Shown: positions 42,266-51,782 of the stretch, piece after piece | How the letters are laid out: the number at the start of each line of letters is the position of its first letter | How positions within the stretch are numbered: position 1 is the first letter of the stretch | Assembly: GCF_028682395.1 (NCBI RefSeq) | Contig: NZ_JANHLC010000003.1 | Location: 124,001-188,000, forward strand | Direction of reading: 5' to 3' | DNA length: 64,000 nt | Origin: Pseudomonas putida | GTDB taxonomy: Bacteria; Pseudomonadota; Gammaproteobacteria; Pseudomonadales; Pseudomonadaceae | The notes under the pieces: model-generated | The model's input: only the letters and a program-made list of their open reading frames with translations | Database searches by the model: none | What the model was told of the DNA's origin: nothing | Made by a program: the position numbers and the translations under genes

Positions 42266-42705
42266 TGGCCGAGATTCGCCTGCTGCTGGGTTTTGACTAC
42301 GGCACCAAACAGATCGGCGTCGCGGTCGGCCAGATGATTACCGGCCAGGCCCGCGAGCTGTGCACCCTCAAGGCCCAGAATGGCATTCCCGACTGGAACC
42401 AGGTCGAAGCCCTGATCAAGGAGTGGAAGCCGGACGCCGTAGTTGTCGGCCTGCCCCTGAACATGGACGGCACACCCAGCGATATGTGCGCCCGGGCGGA
42501 GAAATTCGCCCGCCGCCTGAATGGCCGCTACAACCTGCCGTTCTTCACCCAGGACGAGCGTCTGACCACGTTCGAAGCCAAGGGCGAGCGCCAGGCCCGA
42601 GGTGGTCAGCGCGGCAGCTACCGCGACAACCCGGTCGACGCCATTGCCGCCAAGTTGGTGCTGCAAAGCTGGATCGAAGAAAACCCGGCACCATCCCTTT
42701 CCTGA
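42265..42705 (+). CDS. ruvX: Putative pre-16S rRNA nuclease / Holliday-junction resolvase homologue RuvX
   Basis: This 146-residue RNase H-like protein (YqgF) has [17 protein letters not shown] with the first catalytic Asp, [24 protein letters not shown] with the acidic Glu, and the closing [16 protein letters not shown] with the third acidic residue. The family trims 16S rRNA precursor ends. It is translationally coupled to algH and precedes pyrR. Confidence 0.95.
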   Translation: MAEIRLLLGFDYGTKQIGVAVGQMITGQARELCTLKAQNGIPDWNQVEALIKEWKPDAVVVGLPLNMDGTPSDMCARAEKFARRLNGRYNLPFFTQDERLTTFEAKGERQARGGQRGSYRDNPVDAIAAKLVLQSWIEENPAPSLS

Positions 42706-42784
42706 ACCGCGTTGCCTGCACCGCGTTTACCGTTTGCGCCCGAGCAACGCGCCATGCCGCGCAAGGGCCCTTGAAGGAGCAACC

Positions 42785-43291
42785 ATGAGCCTGCCCAATC
42801 CCGCCGAACTGATCCGCCAGATGGCCATCGATCTGAACGCCCACCTGAGCCAGCGTGGCATCAGCGAACCGCGCTTTATCGGGATCCGCACCGGTGGTGT
42901 CTGGGTTGCCCAGGCCCTGCTCGAAGCCTTGGGCAGCGATTCGCCGCTGGGCACTCTGGACGTGTCCTTCTACCGCGACGATTTCAGCCAGAACGGCCTG
43001 CACCCACAAGTGCGCCCTTCCGAACTGCCCTTCGAAATCGAAGGCCAACACCTGGTCCTGATCGATGATGTACTGATGAGCGGCCGCACCATCCGCGCGG
43101 CCCTCAATGAGCTTTTCGACTATGGCCGCCCAGCCAGCGTGACCCTCGTGTGCCTGCTCGACCTCAATGCCGGCGAACTGCCCATCCGGCCCAATGTGGT
43201 CGGTGCAACGCTGTCGCTGGCCGCTACCGAGCGGGTAAAATTGTCCGGGCCGACGCCGCTGCAACTTGAATTGCAAGACCTCGCCCTCTAA
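42785..43291 (+). CDS. pyrR: PyrR: pyrimidine regulatory protein / uracil phosphoribosyltransferase
   Basis: This 168-residue phosphoribosyltransferase-fold protein carries the PRPP motif [17 protein letters not shown], the flap region YRDDFS and [14 protein letters not shown]. In Pseudomonas PyrR sits before pyrB; its role as a regulator there is less clear than in Bacillus, and I see no obvious PyrR-binding attenuator. GAAGGAG precedes ATG 42785. pyrB begins 27 bp later. Confidence 0.95.
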   Translation: MSLPNPAELIRQMAIDLNAHLSQRGISEPRFIGIRTGGVWVAQALLEALGSDSPLGTLDVSFYRDDFSQNGLHPQVRPSELPFEIEGQHLVLIDDVLMSGRTIRAALNELFDYGRPASVTLVCLLDLNAGELPIRPNVVGATLSLAATERVKLSGPTPLQLELQDLAL

Positions 43292-43318
43292 TACCGCCCT
43301 TTAAAAGAGTCCATTGCG

Positions 43319-44323
43319 ATGACGCCTCTAGACGCCAAGCGCCCGCTGCAGCTCAATGATCAGGGCCAGCTGCGCCACTTCCTCTCGCTCGACGGCTTGC
43401 CCCGCGAGTTGTTGACCGAAATCCTCGATACCGCCGACTCCTTCCTCGAAGTCGGCGCACGTGCGGTGAAGAAAGTCCCGCTGCTGCGCGGCAAGACCGT
43501 GTGCAACGTGTTTTTCGAGAACTCCACGCGCACCCGCACCACCTTCGAACTGGCCGCCCAGCGCCTGTCGGCGGACGTGATCACCCTCAATGTGTCCACC
43601 TCCTCGGCCAGTAAGGGTGAAACCCTGCTCGACACCCTGCGCAACCTTGAGGCCATGGCCGCCGACATGTTCGTCGTCCGCCACGGCGACTCCGGTGCGG
43701 CGCACTTTATCGCCGAGCATGTCTGCCCGCAGGTGGCCATTATCAATGGCGGCGACGGCCGCCACGCCCACCCGACCCAGGGCATGCTCGACATGCTCAC
43801 CATCCGTCGGCACAAAGGTGGCTTCGAGAATCTATCGGTGGCGATCGTCGGCGATATCCTGCATTCGCGGGTCGCCCGTTCGAACATGCTCGCGCTCAAG
43901 ACCCTCGGTTGCCCGGATATCCGCGTGATTGCCCCGAAAACCCTGCTGCCCATCGGTATCGAGCAGTACGGCGTCAAGGTCTACACCGATATGGCCGAAG
44001 GCCTGAAGGACGTCGATGTGGTGATCATGCTGCGCTTGCAGCGTGAGCGCATGCAGGGTGGCCTGTTGCCGAGCGAAGGCGAGTTCTACCGCCTGTTCGG
44101 CCTGACCACCGCGCGCCTGGCCGGCGCCAAGCCCGATGCGATCGTGATGCACCCGGGGCCGATCAACCGGGGCGTGGAGATCGAATCGGCGGTGGCCGAC
44201 GGCCCGCACTCGGTCATTCTCAATCAAGTCACCTACGGTATCGCCGTGCGCATGGCCGTGTTGTCCATGGCCATGAGCGGGCAAACCGCCCAGCGCCAGT
44301 TCGAGCAGGAGAACGCCCAGTGA
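43319..44323 (+). CDS. pyrB: Aspartate carbamoyltransferase, catalytic chain
   Basis: This 334-residue enzyme forms carbamoyl-aspartate in pyrimidine synthesis. It has the carbamoyl-phosphate loop [30 protein letters not shown], the aspartate-domain [11 protein letters not shown] and [11 protein letters not shown]. The N-terminal extension before [11 protein letters not shown] is typical of Pseudomonas class A ATCase, where it binds nucleotide effectors. Its end overlaps pyrC' (GTGA), which suggests coupled translation for assembly of the complex. Confidence 0.98.
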   Translation: MTPLDAKRPLQLNDQGQLRHFLSLDGLPRELLTEILDTADSFLEVGARAVKKVPLLRGKTVCNVFFENSTRTRTTFELAAQRLSADVITLNVSTSSASKGETLLDTLRNLEAMAADMFVVRHGDSGAAHFIAEHVCPQVAIINGGDGRHAHPTQGMLDMLTIRRHKGGFENLSVAIVGDILHSRVARSNMLALKTLGCPDIRVIAPKTLLPIGIEQYGVKVYTDMAEGLKDVDVVIMLRLQRERMQGGLLPSEGEFYRLFGLTTARLAGAKPDAIVMHPGPINRGVEIESAVADGPHSVILNQVTYGIAVRMAVLSMAMSGQTAQRQFEQENAQ

Positions 44324-45591
44324 AGATCAGCATCCTCGGCGCCCGCGTCATCGATCCAAGCAGTGGCCTGGATCACGTCACCGATCTGCACCTGGAAGCC
44401 GGCAAGATCGTGGCCCTCGGCGCGGCGCCGGCCGGCTATACCGCCACTCAGACCATCGACGCCCAGGGCCTGATCGCCGCTCCCGGCCTGGTCGACCTGA
44501 GCGTCGCCCTGCGTGAACCGGGCTACAGCCGTAAAGGCACAATCGCCAGTGAAACCCGTGCCGCTGCCGCTGGCGGGGTTACCAGCCTGTGCTGCCCACC
44601 CCGGACCAAACCGGTGCTGGACACCTCGGCCGTCGCGGAACTGATCCTCGACCGCGCGCGCGAAGCCGGCAACTGCAAAGTGTTCCCCATTGGCGCCCTG
44701 AGCAAAGGCCTCGAAGGCGAACAACTGGCCGAACTGATCGCCCTGCGCGATGCCGGTTGCGTGGCCTTCGGCAATGGCCTGGAGAGCTTTCGCAACACCC
44801 GTACCCTGTGCCGCGCCCTGGAATACGCCGCGACTTTCGGCCTGACCGTGATCTTCCACTCCCAGGACCGCGATCTGGCCGAAGGCGGCCTGGCGCACGA
44901 AGGTCCGACCGCCAGTTTCCTCGGCCTGCCCGGCATTCCGGAAACCGCCGAGACCGTGGCCCTGGCCCGTGACCTGCTGCTGGTGGAACAAAGCGGCGTG
45001 CGCGCGCACTTCAGCCAATTGACCAGCGCCCGTGGTGCAGCATTGATCGCCCAGGCCCAGGCGCGCGGTCTACCGGTGACCGCCGATGTCGCGTTGTACC
45101 AACTGATCCTGACCGACGAGGCGCTGATCGACTTCTCCAGCCTCTACCACGTGCAACCACCGCTGCGCACCCGCGCCGACCGCGAGGGCTTGCGGGCGGC
45201 GGTCAAGTCGGGGGTGATCCAGGCGATCTCCAGCCATCACCAACCCCACGAACGCGACGCCAAACTGGCGCCGTTCGGGGCCACGGAACCCGGGATCAGC
45301 AGCGTCGAATTGCTGCTACCACTGGCCCTGACCCTGGTGGAAGACGGTCTGCTGGATCTGCCAACGCTGTTGGCGCGCCTGAGCACAGGCCCTGCCGACG
45401 CCCTGCAGTTACCCGCTGGCAAGCTGGCAGTGGGCGCCCCTGCGGACCTGGTGCTGTTCGATCCAGGCACCTCGACGGTGGCGGGCGAGCAATGGCTGTC
45501 CAAAGGCGAGAACTGCCCATTCCTCGGGCATACGCTGCCGGCTACCGTGCGCTATACGCTGGTGGATGGGCGGATCAGCCATACGGCCTGA
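44320..45591 (+). CDS. pyrC': Inactive dihydroorotase-like subunit PyrC'
   Basis: This 423-residue amidohydrolase-fold protein has lost the zinc site: the usual D-x-H-x-H-x-R-E-P-G motif reads [10 protein letters not shown], with Ser61 and Ala63 replacing both histidines. In Pseudomonas such a pseudo-dihydroorotase is needed to assemble the PyrB dodecamer rather than for catalysis. It starts at GTG 44320 inside the pyrB stop. Other family segments ([37 protein letters not shown]) remain. An active pyrC must be elsewhere. Confidence 0.95.
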   Translation: MKISILGARVIDPSSGLDHVTDLHLEAGKIVALGAAPAGYTATQTIDAQGLIAAPGLVDLSVALREPGYSRKGTIASETRAAAAGGVTSLCCPPRTKPVLDTSAVAELILDRAREAGNCKVFPIGALSKGLEGEQLAELIALRDAGCVAFGNGLESFRNTRTLCRALEYAATFGLTVIFHSQDRDLAEGGLAHEGPTASFLGLPGIPETAETVALARDLLLVEQSGVRAHFSQLTSARGAALIAQAQARGLPVTADVALYQLILTDEALIDFSSLYHVQPPLRTRADREGLRAAVKSGVIQAISSHHQPHERDAKLAPFGATEPGISSVELLLPLALTLVEDGLLDLPTLLARLSTGPADALQLPAGKLAVGAPADLVLFDPGTSTVAGEQWLSKGENCPFLGHTLPATVRYTLVDGRISHTA

Positions 45592-45599
45592 GCCCCTCC

Positions 45600-45647
45600 G
45601 GCTACGGCGGCAGCAGTTGCGCGTAAGGCGCTGCTAGCCCCGTAGCC
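45600..45647. terminator. Hairpin between convergent pyrC' and TM2 genes
   Basis: GGCTACGG pairs with CCGTAGCC and inner GCAGCAG with CTGCT, giving a long imperfect stem between two convergent genes. No marked T-run, so the function is inferred. Confidence 0.65.
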
Positions 45648-45656
45648 TTTGAGCGG

Positions 45657-46076
45657 TCAGCCGCGCTTGGCGTTTTCCAGGGACACCTGGTCGTTCAAGG
45701 TCCAGAAGTCATACAGCACGCCCAGCAGGAACACCCCACCGGTCAACAGGTAGAGAATCCCGCTCAGCCATTTGCCCTGGTACATACGGTGTACGCCAAA
45801 GACCCCGAGAAAGGTCAGCAGCAACCAGGCCACGGTGTAGTCAATGGAACCGGCATTGAAGCGCAGGCCGGCCTCGCGATCCATCGACGGGATCAGAAAC
45901 AGGTCGATCAACCAGCCAATACCCAGCAAGCCAAACGTAAAAAACCACAAGGTCCCGGTTAATGGGCGGCCATAGTAGAAGCGGTGCGCGCCGGTAAAAC
46001 CAAAAATCCACAGCAAATAGCCGATCACCTTGCTATGGGTATCGCGTGTCGCCATTTCCTGCCGATAGGTGTTCAT
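45657..46076 (-). CDS. TM2-domain membrane protein
   Basis: This 139-residue protein has four hydrophobic segments. The TM2 domain pattern appears twice in part: GFTGAHRFYYGRPLTGTLWFFTFGLLGIGWLIDL and then GVFGVHRMYQGKWLSGILYLLTGG, each with the G-x-H-R-x-Y-x-G turn. The function of the family in bacteria is unknown. AGAGAGG precedes ATG 46076. The upstream frame extension is not supported. Confidence 0.88.
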   Translation of the reverse strand: MNTYRQEMATRDTHSKVIGYLLWIFGFTGAHRFYYGRPLTGTLWFFTFGLLGIGWLIDLFLIPSMDREAGLRFNAGSIDYTVAWLLLTFLGVFGVHRMYQGKWLSGILYLLTGGVFLLGVLYDFWTLNDQVSLENAKRG

Positions 46077-46326
46077 AAATAACCTCTCTGGTCTCGATAG
46101 AAAAAAATTCTGCGATTTCGTGTGACTTTTTTCTCGCCGGTCACTGCGCCGCGCAAAAACTACGGCCTCCTCTCCAACCCTTATAACGCCTGGCCTACGC
46201 CTTTTGGGTGCGGCAGATTGACGCGACTTTACGCCGTTTGCCCTACAAACCGAGTCGACCAACGGCCACGGAACTCGGGAAAAAGCTGTTATAAAGTTGC
46301 GCGCTGACCAATAAGAGCCCTGCCTA
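46077..46326. other. Divergent promoter region, TM2 gene / NlpC gene
   Basis: This 250-bp gap is relatively AT-rich at both ends. TATAAA at 46290-46295 is a possible -10 box for the NlpC/P60 gene. I see no gene or repeat in it. Confidence 0.45.
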
Positions 46327-46968
46327 ATGCGTCCAATTTTCAAGACATGGCTAACCATTTGCCTATTAATGCCACTGGCCGCCCACGCCACCAATCGTGA
46401 GCAACATCTTCCTTCCAGCTTCAGCGGCTACACCGCGAACAAGGCCCATCCGGCCACGACCACCGCAACGGCCAGCAGCAAGCCAAGCGCCAAACGTCCT
46501 CATCACGGCACCACCAGCAGCACCGCTAAGTCCACACTGGCTCAGATGCCTGCCAAGCAGAGCAGCGATGTATTGAGCCGTGCGGTCAATGTGCTCGGTA
46601 CTCCTTATCGTTGGGGCGGCAGCAGCCCAAGTAAAGGGTTCGATTGCAGCGGACTGGTCCGCTACGCCTTCAACGATGTCGCCACTGTCGACCTGCCCCG
46701 CAATTCCAGCGCCATGGCCAGCGGCCATGGACAGAAGGTGGACCGCAAGGACCTCAAGCCCGGCGACCTGATCTTTTTCAACATCAAGAGTCGTAAGGTC
46801 AATCACGTCGCGATCTACTTGGGCAATGACCGCTTTATCCACGCCCCGCGCCGTGGCAAGGCCGTCACCATCGACACGCTGAAGAAGCCCTACTGGCAGA
46901 GCCATTACGTGGTTGCCAAGCGCGTCCTGCCCAAAGAGTCGAACTCCCTGCGCGTTGTTCAACGCTAA
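46327..46968 (+). CDS. NlpC/P60-family peptidoglycan hydrolase
   Basis: This is a 213-residue exported protein with a signal peptide to about residue 22 (AAHA-TN), a Ser/Thr/Ala/Lys linker (40-75) and an NlpC/P60 cysteine-peptidase domain. The catalytic triad is visible: Cys107 in FDCSGLV, His160 in NHVAIYLG and His172 in IHAPR. It probably cuts D-Glu-mDAP-type bonds in peptide stems. Its stop codon overlaps the pilU stop on the other strand. Confidence 0.93.
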   Translation: MRPIFKTWLTICLLMPLAAHATNREQHLPSSFSGYTANKAHPATTTATASSKPSAKRPHHGTTSSTAKSTLAQMPAKQSSDVLSRAVNVLGTPYRWGGSSPSKGFDCSGLVRYAFNDVATVDLPRNSSAMASGHGQKVDRKDLKPGDLIFFNIKSRKVNHVAIYLGNDRFIHAPRRGKAVTIDTLKKPYWQSHYVVAKRVLPKESNSLRVVQR

Positions 46969-48068
46969 CGCGAGCCCAGGCTCAAATCCTCCCCGCCTTC
47001 CGCCCCGGCCGCCTCCAGCTTGATCATCAAGCGCAGGTCGTTGGCGGAATCGGCATGCGCCAGCGCATCCTGATAGCTGATTTCCCCTTCCCGATAGAGC
47101 GCATGCAGCGCCTGATCCATGGTCTGCATCCCCTGCTCGGTCGAGCGCTTCATCAATGCCTTGAGTTCATGCACTTCCCCCTTGCGAATCAAGTCGGCCA
47201 CCAGCGGCGTATTCAGCAGCACCTCGACCGCTGCCCGGCGCCCCTGGCCGTCACGGGAGGGAATCAGTTGCTGGGCGACAATGGCCCGCAGGTTGAGGGA
47301 TAGCTCCATCCAGACCTGCGGATGCCGGTCGACCGAGAAGAAGTTGATGATCCGCTCCAGCGCCTGGTCGGCATTGGGTGCATGCAGGGTGCCCAGGCAC
47401 AGGTGCCCGGTCTCGGCAAATGCCAGGGCATGGCCCATAGTCTCGCGAGTACGAACCTCACCGATCATGATCAGGTCCGGCGCCTGGCGCAGGGTATTCT
47501 TGAGGGCCACTTCGAACGAATCGGTATCCAGGCCCACCTCACGCTGGGTGACGATACAGTTGTGATGGTCGTGGATAAACTCGATGGGATCCTCGATGGT
47601 GACCACATGGCCGCTGCCGTATTGGTTGCGGTGATCGACCATCGCCGCCAGGCTCGTCGACTTGCCAGTACCGGTTGCCCCCACAAACATCACCAGGCCG
47701 CGCTTGAGCAAGGCCAATTGCTCGAGGATATCGGGCAAATGCAGTTCATCCAGGCTCGGGATCCGGCTTTCGATACGCCGCAACACCATGCCGACCTGGC
47801 CACGCTGATAGAACGCACTCACGCGAAAGCGCCCGATATCCCGCGGCTGAATAGCAAAGTTGCATTCATGAAGATGGGAAAAATCCAGGCGCTGGCGTTC
47901 GCTCATCAAACCATAGACGGCATCGTGGGCCTGTTCAGGCGTCAGCGCAGTCCGTGTAACCGGCATGATCTGCCCATTGACCTTCATCGAAGGTGGCACC
48001 CCGGGGGTGATAAACAGGTCGGAGCCGCCCTTCTCGACCATCAGACGCAGCAACTTTTCGAACTCCAT
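46965..48068 (-). CDS. pilU: PilU: type IV pilus retraction ATPase
   Basis: This 367-residue PilT-like ATPase supports pilus retraction with PilT. It has GGSDLFITPGVPP at the N-terminus, Walker A GATGTGKST (130-138), the Asp box TIEDPIEF, Walker B-type MIGEVRTRETM and the His box GHLCLGTLHAPNADQ. ATG 48068 is chosen because GGAGAG lies upstream and the P. aeruginosa protein starts the same way. It follows pilT by 93 bp. Confidence 0.97.
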   Translation of the reverse strand: MEFEKLLRLMVEKGGSDLFITPGVPPSMKVNGQIMPVTRTALTPEQAHDAVYGLMSERQRLDFSHLHECNFAIQPRDIGRFRVSAFYQRGQVGMVLRRIESRIPSLDELHLPDILEQLALLKRGLVMFVGATGTGKSTSLAAMVDHRNQYGSGHVVTIEDPIEFIHDHHNCIVTQREVGLDTDSFEVALKNTLRQAPDLIMIGEVRTRETMGHALAFAETGHLCLGTLHAPNADQALERIINFFSVDRHPQVWMELSLNLRAIVAQQLIPSRDGQGRRAAVEVLLNTPLVADLIRKGEVHELKALMKRSTEQGMQTMDQALHALYREGEISYQDALAHADSANDLRLMIKLEAAGAEGGEDLSLGSR

Positions 48069-48161
48069 GCTTCTCTCCACGCACAGTGGGTGGACGGAGC
48101 GCCTGCCAGAAGAACGCCCCCTACCGTGTGTGACAGCGTAGAAGCCCGCAGCGTACTCGTA

Positions 48162-49196
48162 TCAGAAGTTGTCCGGGTTCTTGGCCTTTTCCCGGGCACT
48201 GTCGCGGGTAATCAGGCCCCGGGTCAGCAACTCCTTGAGGCACATATCCAGGGTCTGCATCCCCACCGTACCGCCGGTCTGAATTGAGGAGTACATCTGC
48301 GCCACCTTGTCCTCACGGATCAAGTTACGGATCGCCGGGGTGCCAAGCATGATTTCGTGGGCGGCAATCCGCCCGCCGCCGACCTTTTTCAGCAGGGTCT
48401 GGGAGATCACCGCCTGCAACGACTCGGACAGCATCGAGCGGACCATGGACTTTTCTTCACCCGGGAACACATCGATGACCCGGTCGATGGTCTTGGCCGC
48501 CGAAGTGGTGTGCAAGGTACCGAAGACCAGATGGCCGGTTTCGGCAGCAGTCAGGGCCAGGCGAATGGTTTCCAGGTCGCGCATCTCGCCGACCAGGATC
48601 ACGTCCGGGTCTTCGCGCAAGGCCGAGCGCAGGGCCATATCGAAGCTTTGCGTATCGCGGTGCACTTCACGCTGGTTGATCAGGCACTTCTTGGACTCGT
48701 GCACGAACTCGATGGGATCCTCAATGGTGAGGATATGGTGGTGCCGATTGTTGTTCAGATGATCGATCATCGCCGCCAGGGTGGTCGACTTACCCGAACC
48801 GGTCGGGCCCGTGACCAGGACCAAGCCTCGAGGCACATCGGTGATGCGCCGAAATACCTCGCCCATGCCCAGGTCACCCATGGTCAGGACCTTCGAGGGA
48901 ATGGTGCGAAACACCGCGCCGGCGCCGCGATTCTGGTTGAAGGCATTGACCCGAAAACGCGCAACCCCGGGGACTTCGAAGGAGAAATCGGTCTCCAGAA
49001 ACTCCTCGTAATCCTTGCGCTGCTTATCGTTCATGATGTCGTAGATCAGGTCGTGGACCTGCTTGTGATCCAGCGCCGGCAGGTTGATCCGGCGCACATC
49101 GCCATCGACCCGGATCATCGGCGGCATGCCCGCGGAGAGGTGCAAGTCCGATGCGCCCTGTTTGGCACTGAAGGCCAACAGCTCGGTGATATCCAT
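48162..49196 (-). CDS. pilT: PilT: type IV pilus retraction ATPase
   Basis: This 344-residue hexameric ATPase depolymerises pilin and powers twitching. It has MDITELLAFSAKQGASDLHLSAG, Walker A GPTGSGKST (130-138), the Asp box TIEDPIEFVHESKK, Walker B ILVGEMRDLET, the His box GHLVFGTLHTTSAAKT and the retraction motif AIRNLIRE. Length equals the P. aeruginosa protein. It is divergent from yggS with only 57 bp between the start codons. Confidence 0.98.
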   Translation of the reverse strand: MDITELLAFSAKQGASDLHLSAGMPPMIRVDGDVRRINLPALDHKQVHDLIYDIMNDKQRKDYEEFLETDFSFEVPGVARFRVNAFNQNRGAGAVFRTIPSKVLTMGDLGMGEVFRRITDVPRGLVLVTGPTGSGKSTTLAAMIDHLNNNRHHHILTIEDPIEFVHESKKCLINQREVHRDTQSFDMALRSALREDPDVILVGEMRDLETIRLALTAAETGHLVFGTLHTTSAAKTIDRVIDVFPGEEKSMVRSMLSESLQAVISQTLLKKVGGGRIAAHEIMLGTPAIRNLIREDKVAQMYSSIQTGGTVGMQTLDMCLKELLTRGLITRDSAREKAKNPDNF

Positions 49197-49253
49197 GAGG
49201 CTCCCCAATACAGGTAGAATGCCGCAGACTTTTGACCTGCTGGCGAAATTTGA

Positions 49254-49940
49254 ATGTCCACGATAGCAGACAACATTGCCTCAGTTGCAGCCCGCATTGC
49301 CGCCGCTGCCAACGCCGCAGGGCGCGACGAATCCAGTATCCAACTGCTGGCCGTGAGCAAGACCAAACCCGCCGCTGCATTGCGCGAAGCCTATGCTGCC
49401 GGAATTCGCGATTTTGGCGAAAACTATCTGCAGGAAGCCCTCGGCAAACAGCTCGAACTGGTCGACCTGCCCCTGACCTGGCACTTTATCGGCCCCATCC
49501 AATCGAACAAGACACGCGCCATTGCCGAGCATTTCGACTGGGTACATTCGGTCGATCGCCTGAAAATCGCCCAACGCCTGTCAGAACAGCGCCCGGCCGA
49601 GCTGCCACCGCTCAATATCTGCATTCAGGTCAATGTCAGTGGCGAAGCCAGCAAGTCCGGCTGCGCCCCGGCCGACCTGCCAGCCCTGGCCACAGCCATC
49701 GCCCAGTTGCCACGTCTGCGCTTGCGCGGCTTGATGGCCATCCCGGAGCCCACCGACGAGCGCGCCGCCCAGGACGCCGCGTTCGCCGCCGTGCGTCAGC
49801 TTCAAGAACAGCTGAACCTGGACCTGGACACCCTTTCCATGGGCATGAGCCATGATCTTGAGTCCGCCATTGCCCAAGGCGCGACCTGGGTGCGGATCGG
49901 CACCGCACTGTTCGGCGCCCGCGATTATGGCCAGGCCTGA
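49254..49940 (+). CDS. yggS: YggS-family pyridoxal-phosphate homeostasis protein
   Basis: This 228-residue fold type III PLP-binding protein has the cofactor lysine in AVSKTKP (Lys36), then FGENYLQEALGK, WHFIGPIQSNKTR, QVNVSGEASKSG and GMSHDLESAIAQGATWVRIG. It has no known catalytic activity and helps balance PLP and amino-acid pools. It is followed 35 bp later by proC, as in many gammaproteobacteria. Confidence 0.97.
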   Translation: MSTIADNIASVAARIAAAANAAGRDESSIQLLAVSKTKPAAALREAYAAGIRDFGENYLQEALGKQLELVDLPLTWHFIGPIQSNKTRAIAEHFDWVHSVDRLKIAQRLSEQRPAELPPLNICIQVNVSGEASKSGCAPADLPALATAIAQLPRLRLRGLMAIPEPTDERAAQDAAFAAVRQLQEQLNLDLDTLSMGMSHDLESAIAQGATWVRIGTALFGARDYGQA

Positions 49941-49975
49941 GGCCGGCCCCTTCAATGAATACCAAGGATCCTTTG

Positions 49976-50794
49976 ATGAGCACGACTCGAATTGCTTTTA
50001 TCGGCGCCGGCAACATGGCTGCCAGTCTGATCGGCGGCCTGCGGGCCAAAGGCCTGGACCGCGCACAGATCCGCGCCAGCGACCCGGGCGTTGAAACGCG
50101 CGAGCGCGTTCACGCCGAGCACGGTATCGAAGTCTTTGCCGATAATGCCGACGCCATCCAGGGCGTCGACGTGGTAGTCCTGGCGGTCAAGCCCCAGGCC
50201 ATGAAGGCCGTGTGCGAGGCCCTGCGCCCGCACCTCAAGCCCGAGCAACTGGTGGTGTCCATCGCGGCCGGCATTACCTGCGCCAGCATGAACAACTGGC
50301 TCGGCGCCCAGCCTATCGTGCGCTGCATGCCCAACACCCCCTCCCTGCTGCGTCAGGGCGTCAGCGGCCTGTATGCCACGGCCAGCGTCAGTACCGAGCA
50401 GCGCCAGCAGGCCGAAACCCTGCTATCGGCCGTGGGCATCGCCCTGTGGCTGGAGCAGGAGCAGCAACTGGATGCCGTGACCGCCGTGTCTGGCAGCGGC
50501 CCGGCGTACTTCTTCCTGCTGATCGAGGCCATGACCGCCGCCGGTGAAAAATTGGGTCTGCCCCGGGAAACAGCGGCTCAACTAACCTTGCAAACGGCTC
50601 TGGGGGCCGCACATATGGCAGTAGCCAGCGATGTCGACGCCGCCGAACTGCGCCGCCGCGTGACGTCACCTGCCGGGACGACGGAAGCGGCAATCAAGAG
50701 TTTCCAGGCCGGTGGCTTCGAAGCCCTGGTGGAAAAAGCCCTCGCAGCCGCCGCCCAGCGCTCGGCCGAGATGGCCGAACAACTGGGTCGCTAA
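49976..50794 (+). CDS. proC: Pyrroline-5-carboxylate reductase
   Basis: This 272-residue enzyme makes proline from pyrroline-5-carboxylate with NAD(P)H. It has the nucleotide fold FIGAGNMAASLIGGL, VVVLAVKPQ, RCMPNTPSLLRQG, the substrate region VTAVSGSGPAYFF and RRRVTSPAGTTEAAI. ATG 49976 has AAGGA at a good distance; the in-frame ATG 49955 does not. yggT follows 24 bp later. Confidence 0.97.
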   Translation: MSTTRIAFIGAGNMAASLIGGLRAKGLDRAQIRASDPGVETRERVHAEHGIEVFADNADAIQGVDVVVLAVKPQAMKAVCEALRPHLKPEQLVVSIAAGITCASMNNWLGAQPIVRCMPNTPSLLRQGVSGLYATASVSTEQRQQAETLLSAVGIALWLEQEQQLDAVTAVSGSGPAYFFLLIEAMTAAGEKLGLPRETAAQLTLQTALGAAHMAVASDVDAAELRRRVTSPAGTTEAAIKSFQAGGFEALVEKALAAAAQRSAEMAEQLGR

Positions 50795-50818
50795 TCAGCT
50801 CTTACAAAGGAATCAATA

Positions 50819-51406
50819 ATGCTCGGACTCAATGACGCTGCCATTTTCGTAATTAAAACCCTGGGTAGCCTGTACCTGTTGATCGTGCTGTTGCGCTTTA
50901 TCCTGCAACTGGTCCGGGCGAACTTCTACAATCCGCTGTGCCAGTTCATCGTCAAAGCTACGCAACCGCTGCTCCAACCGCTGCGCCGGGTCGTGCCGAG
51001 CATGTTCGGGCTGGACATGTCCTCGCTGGTCCTGGCGTTGATCGTGCAGATGCTGTTGATTGCCGTGATCCTGGCACTCAAAGGCTTCCAGGTTGACCTG
51101 CTGCTGTTGGTGCCATGGGCATTGATCGCGATCTTTTCGCTGTTCCTGAACATTCTGTTCTACGCAATGATCATCAGCGTGATCCTCTCCTGGGTCGCCC
51201 CGGGCAGTCATAACCCAGGCGCCGAACTGGTTGCCCAGATTACCGAGCCGGTACTGGCGCCGTTCCGCCGCTTGGTGCCGAACCTGGGTGGGCTCGATAT
51301 CTCGCCGATCTTCGCGTTTATCGTGATCCAGCTGCTGCAAAGCTGGCTGGTGCCGCGCCTTGCGTACTATGCGCTGATGCCGCAAGGCCTGCTTGGCCTG
51401 ATCTGA
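50819..51406 (+). CDS. yggT: YggT-family integral membrane protein
   Basis: This 195-residue protein contains two YggT repeats, each with a helix pair and a positively charged P-rich motif: FYNPLCQFIVKATQPLLQPLRRVVPS and NPGAELVAQITEPVLAPFRRLVPN. Related proteins occur in cyanobacteria and plastids; osmotic roles have been suggested for E. coli YggT. Its last base overlaps the start of the DUF167 gene. Confidence 0.94.
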   Translation: MLGLNDAAIFVIKTLGSLYLLIVLLRFILQLVRANFYNPLCQFIVKATQPLLQPLRRVVPSMFGLDMSSLVLALIVQMLLIAVILALKGFQVDLLLLVPWALIAIFSLFLNILFYAMIISVILSWVAPGSHNPGAELVAQITEPVLAPFRRLVPNLGGLDISPIFAFIVIQLLQSWLVPRLAYYALMPQGLLGLI

Positions 51407-51711
51407 TGAGCTGGTTTCGCTGGGATGGCGACGATTTGATTCTCGAATGCCATCTGCAACCTGCAGCCCGTAGCGATGATTTCGCCGGGCTGCATGGCGA
51501 CCGCCTGAAAATCCGCCTGACCGCCCCACCGGTCGAGGGCAAGGCCAATGCCCATCTCCTGGCCTTCCTGGCCAAGGCATTCGGCATCTCCAAGAGCCAG
51601 GTCAGCCTGCTGAGCGGGGAGTTGAGCCGGCAGAAACGGGTGCGCCTGAGCCAGCCCAAAAAGCTGCCGGATCTGCCCGGCCTGACCCCAGCCCAAGGCC
51701 GTTCGCTCTAG
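51406..51711 (+). CDS. DUF167 / YggU-family small protein
   Basis: This 101-residue cytosolic protein shows the family pattern LQPAARSDDFAGLHGDRLKIRLTAPPVEGKANAHLLAFLAKAFGI and VSLLSGELSRQKRVRL. Function is unknown. It starts at ATG 51406, one base into the yggT stop, so it is translationally coupled. Confidence 0.94.
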   Translation: MSWFRWDGDDLILECHLQPAARSDDFAGLHGDRLKIRLTAPPVEGKANAHLLAFLAKAFGISKSQVSLLSGELSRQKRVRLSQPKKLPDLPGLTPAQGRSL

Positions 51712-51782
51712 TTCCGGCCTTTGCTTGCCGCTGGGGGCAGCGCTCATTAGACTTACGCCTCATTTAAGCGAGAGCAGGGTCG

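Noticed and set aside
46077..46394. Long N-terminal extension of the TM2 gene
   Set aside because: The extension crosses the divergent promoter region and the NlpC start. A good ribosome binding site supports ATG 46076.
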